Shown piece after piece: positions 63,590 to 64,000 of a stretch of 64,000 nucleotides of DNA (position 1 is its first letter; each line of letters opens with the position of its first letter). The notes beneath the pieces are model-generated. The model did not search any database. It was not told the origin of the DNA and worked only from the letters and a program-made list of their open reading frames with translations. This DNA is from Ditylenchus dipsaci (lineage: Eukaryota; Nematoda; Chromadorea; Rhabditida; Anguinidae). The stretch is taken from NCBI GenBank assembly GCA_004194705.1, contig SADC01001168.1, positions 620,001 to 684,000 of the forward strand, given 5' to 3'. A program made the position numbers and the translations under genes.

Positions 63590-63834
63590 TGTCATCAGGA
63601 CTCGAAAAATATTCAAATGCATTCAATATGGCTGTCGGCGTTGGTACTTTTTACGCTTTTCATACTGCAAGTGCGGTTTGTCTGAAACCTTTAGATGAGT
63701 ATGCAAATCGTGATAAAGTTGCAAAGATTAAGAGCAAGTTAACAGTCGAAACGCAAAAAAATAATAAAATTGTGAGTGCCATCTCGACAGACCCAACCAG
63801 TGCCGGTAAAAATTTCAAAAAGCAAATTCCCTGA
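63590..63834 (+). CDS. Possible exon, unidentified
   Basis: After TCATCAG the frame reads LEKYSNAFNMAVGVGTFYAF, HTASAVCLKPLDEYANRDKV, AKIKSKLTVETQKNN to TGA. It has balanced composition, a hydrophobic first half and a Lys-rich tail. Not recognised. It could be a terminal exon of a gene beginning upstream of E7. Confidence 0.4.
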
Positions 63835-64000
63835 TTTAATCATATTTGATCTCGGCCCGTTTCCAAATGGCTGCCGCAAAACTACCATGAATCAAGTAGT
63901 CAACTCACTTTTTTATGCCATTTGCCTAAAGCTTAAAGCTCTAAAGTTGTCGGCAATATTGAACAGAAAACTTGATTCAAAGCGCATGACAGCCACGCCA
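63835..64000. other. Window end, nothing recognised
   Basis: No feature supported. Confidence 0.3.

Overview
This is a 64 kb piece of an AT-rich animal genome, not a bacterial or viral one. Genes are split by short GT-AG introns (often 45-60 bp), codon usage is ordinary, and there is no operon-style packing of ORFs. A nematode is the best guess but is not proven. Three genes (SBDS, RPS18, TPR-SET) have a TTTTCAG-type acceptor 9-11 nt upstream of the ATG with no 5' UTR exon in view, as expected for spliced-leader addition. There are also exons of a nematode-style patched-related protein, an hsp16-type small heat-shock protein and a U6 gene with a Pol III TATA box.

Layout. 1-8.9 kb is repeats only, including two segmental duplications of 0.46 and 0.92 kb. 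9.0-9.45 kb holds the 5' part of NAD(P)HX dehydratase. 10.9-11.1 kb has unidentified exons. 12.5-13.8 kb is SBDS (minus strand, damaged). 15.8-16.5 kb is a coiled-coil gene. 16.8-18.3 kb is a nest of transposons. 23.7 kb has an isopentenyl-diphosphate isomerase exon and 25.2 kb a U6 snRNA. 29.2-29.7 kb holds patched-related exons. 29.8-31.2 kb is an intact unknown gene with a divergent partner exon. 32 kb is ribosomal protein P1. 33.3-35.6 kb is a complete but non-autonomous LTR retrotransposon. 42.5-50.2 kb is one long TPR-SET methyltransferase-like gene whose introns are full of transposons, with an orphan copy of its last exon at 40.3 kb. 50.8-52.9 kb is an inverted-repeat unit that contains the whole RPS18 gene. 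54 kb is an intact small heat-shock protein with TATA box and heat-shock element. 57.5-58.8 kb is an 82-bp satellite. 60.6-61.2 kb is RPS15, also inside an inverted repeat.

The outstanding feature is a large set of DNA elements that share one architecture but not one sequence. Each has inverted ends with an 8-9 bp target duplication. Its arms or body are built from one private short word repeated many times (for example GGATGAATTGTCC, CGGAATTATCCG, AAGCGCCGGCGCT, TTTGCCAC, ACCGAAAACC, AGGATATTT). Duplications are visible by eye for about a dozen, some perfect. In two cases a neighbouring repeat copy shows the unoccupied site. One member carries an ORF resembling the start of a FLYWCH finger, which points to Mutator-like parentage. 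Others have CAGG- or TAGAG- ends and look hAT-like.

Most conserved genes here carry one to a few lesions, mainly single-base deletions, while keeping their exon-intron structure. Either the consensus has uncorrected long-read errors, or the region is slowly decaying, for example a duplicated, B or degenerating sex-chromosome segment. The sequence alone cannot decide. All assignments are from reading the sequence; no database search was run.
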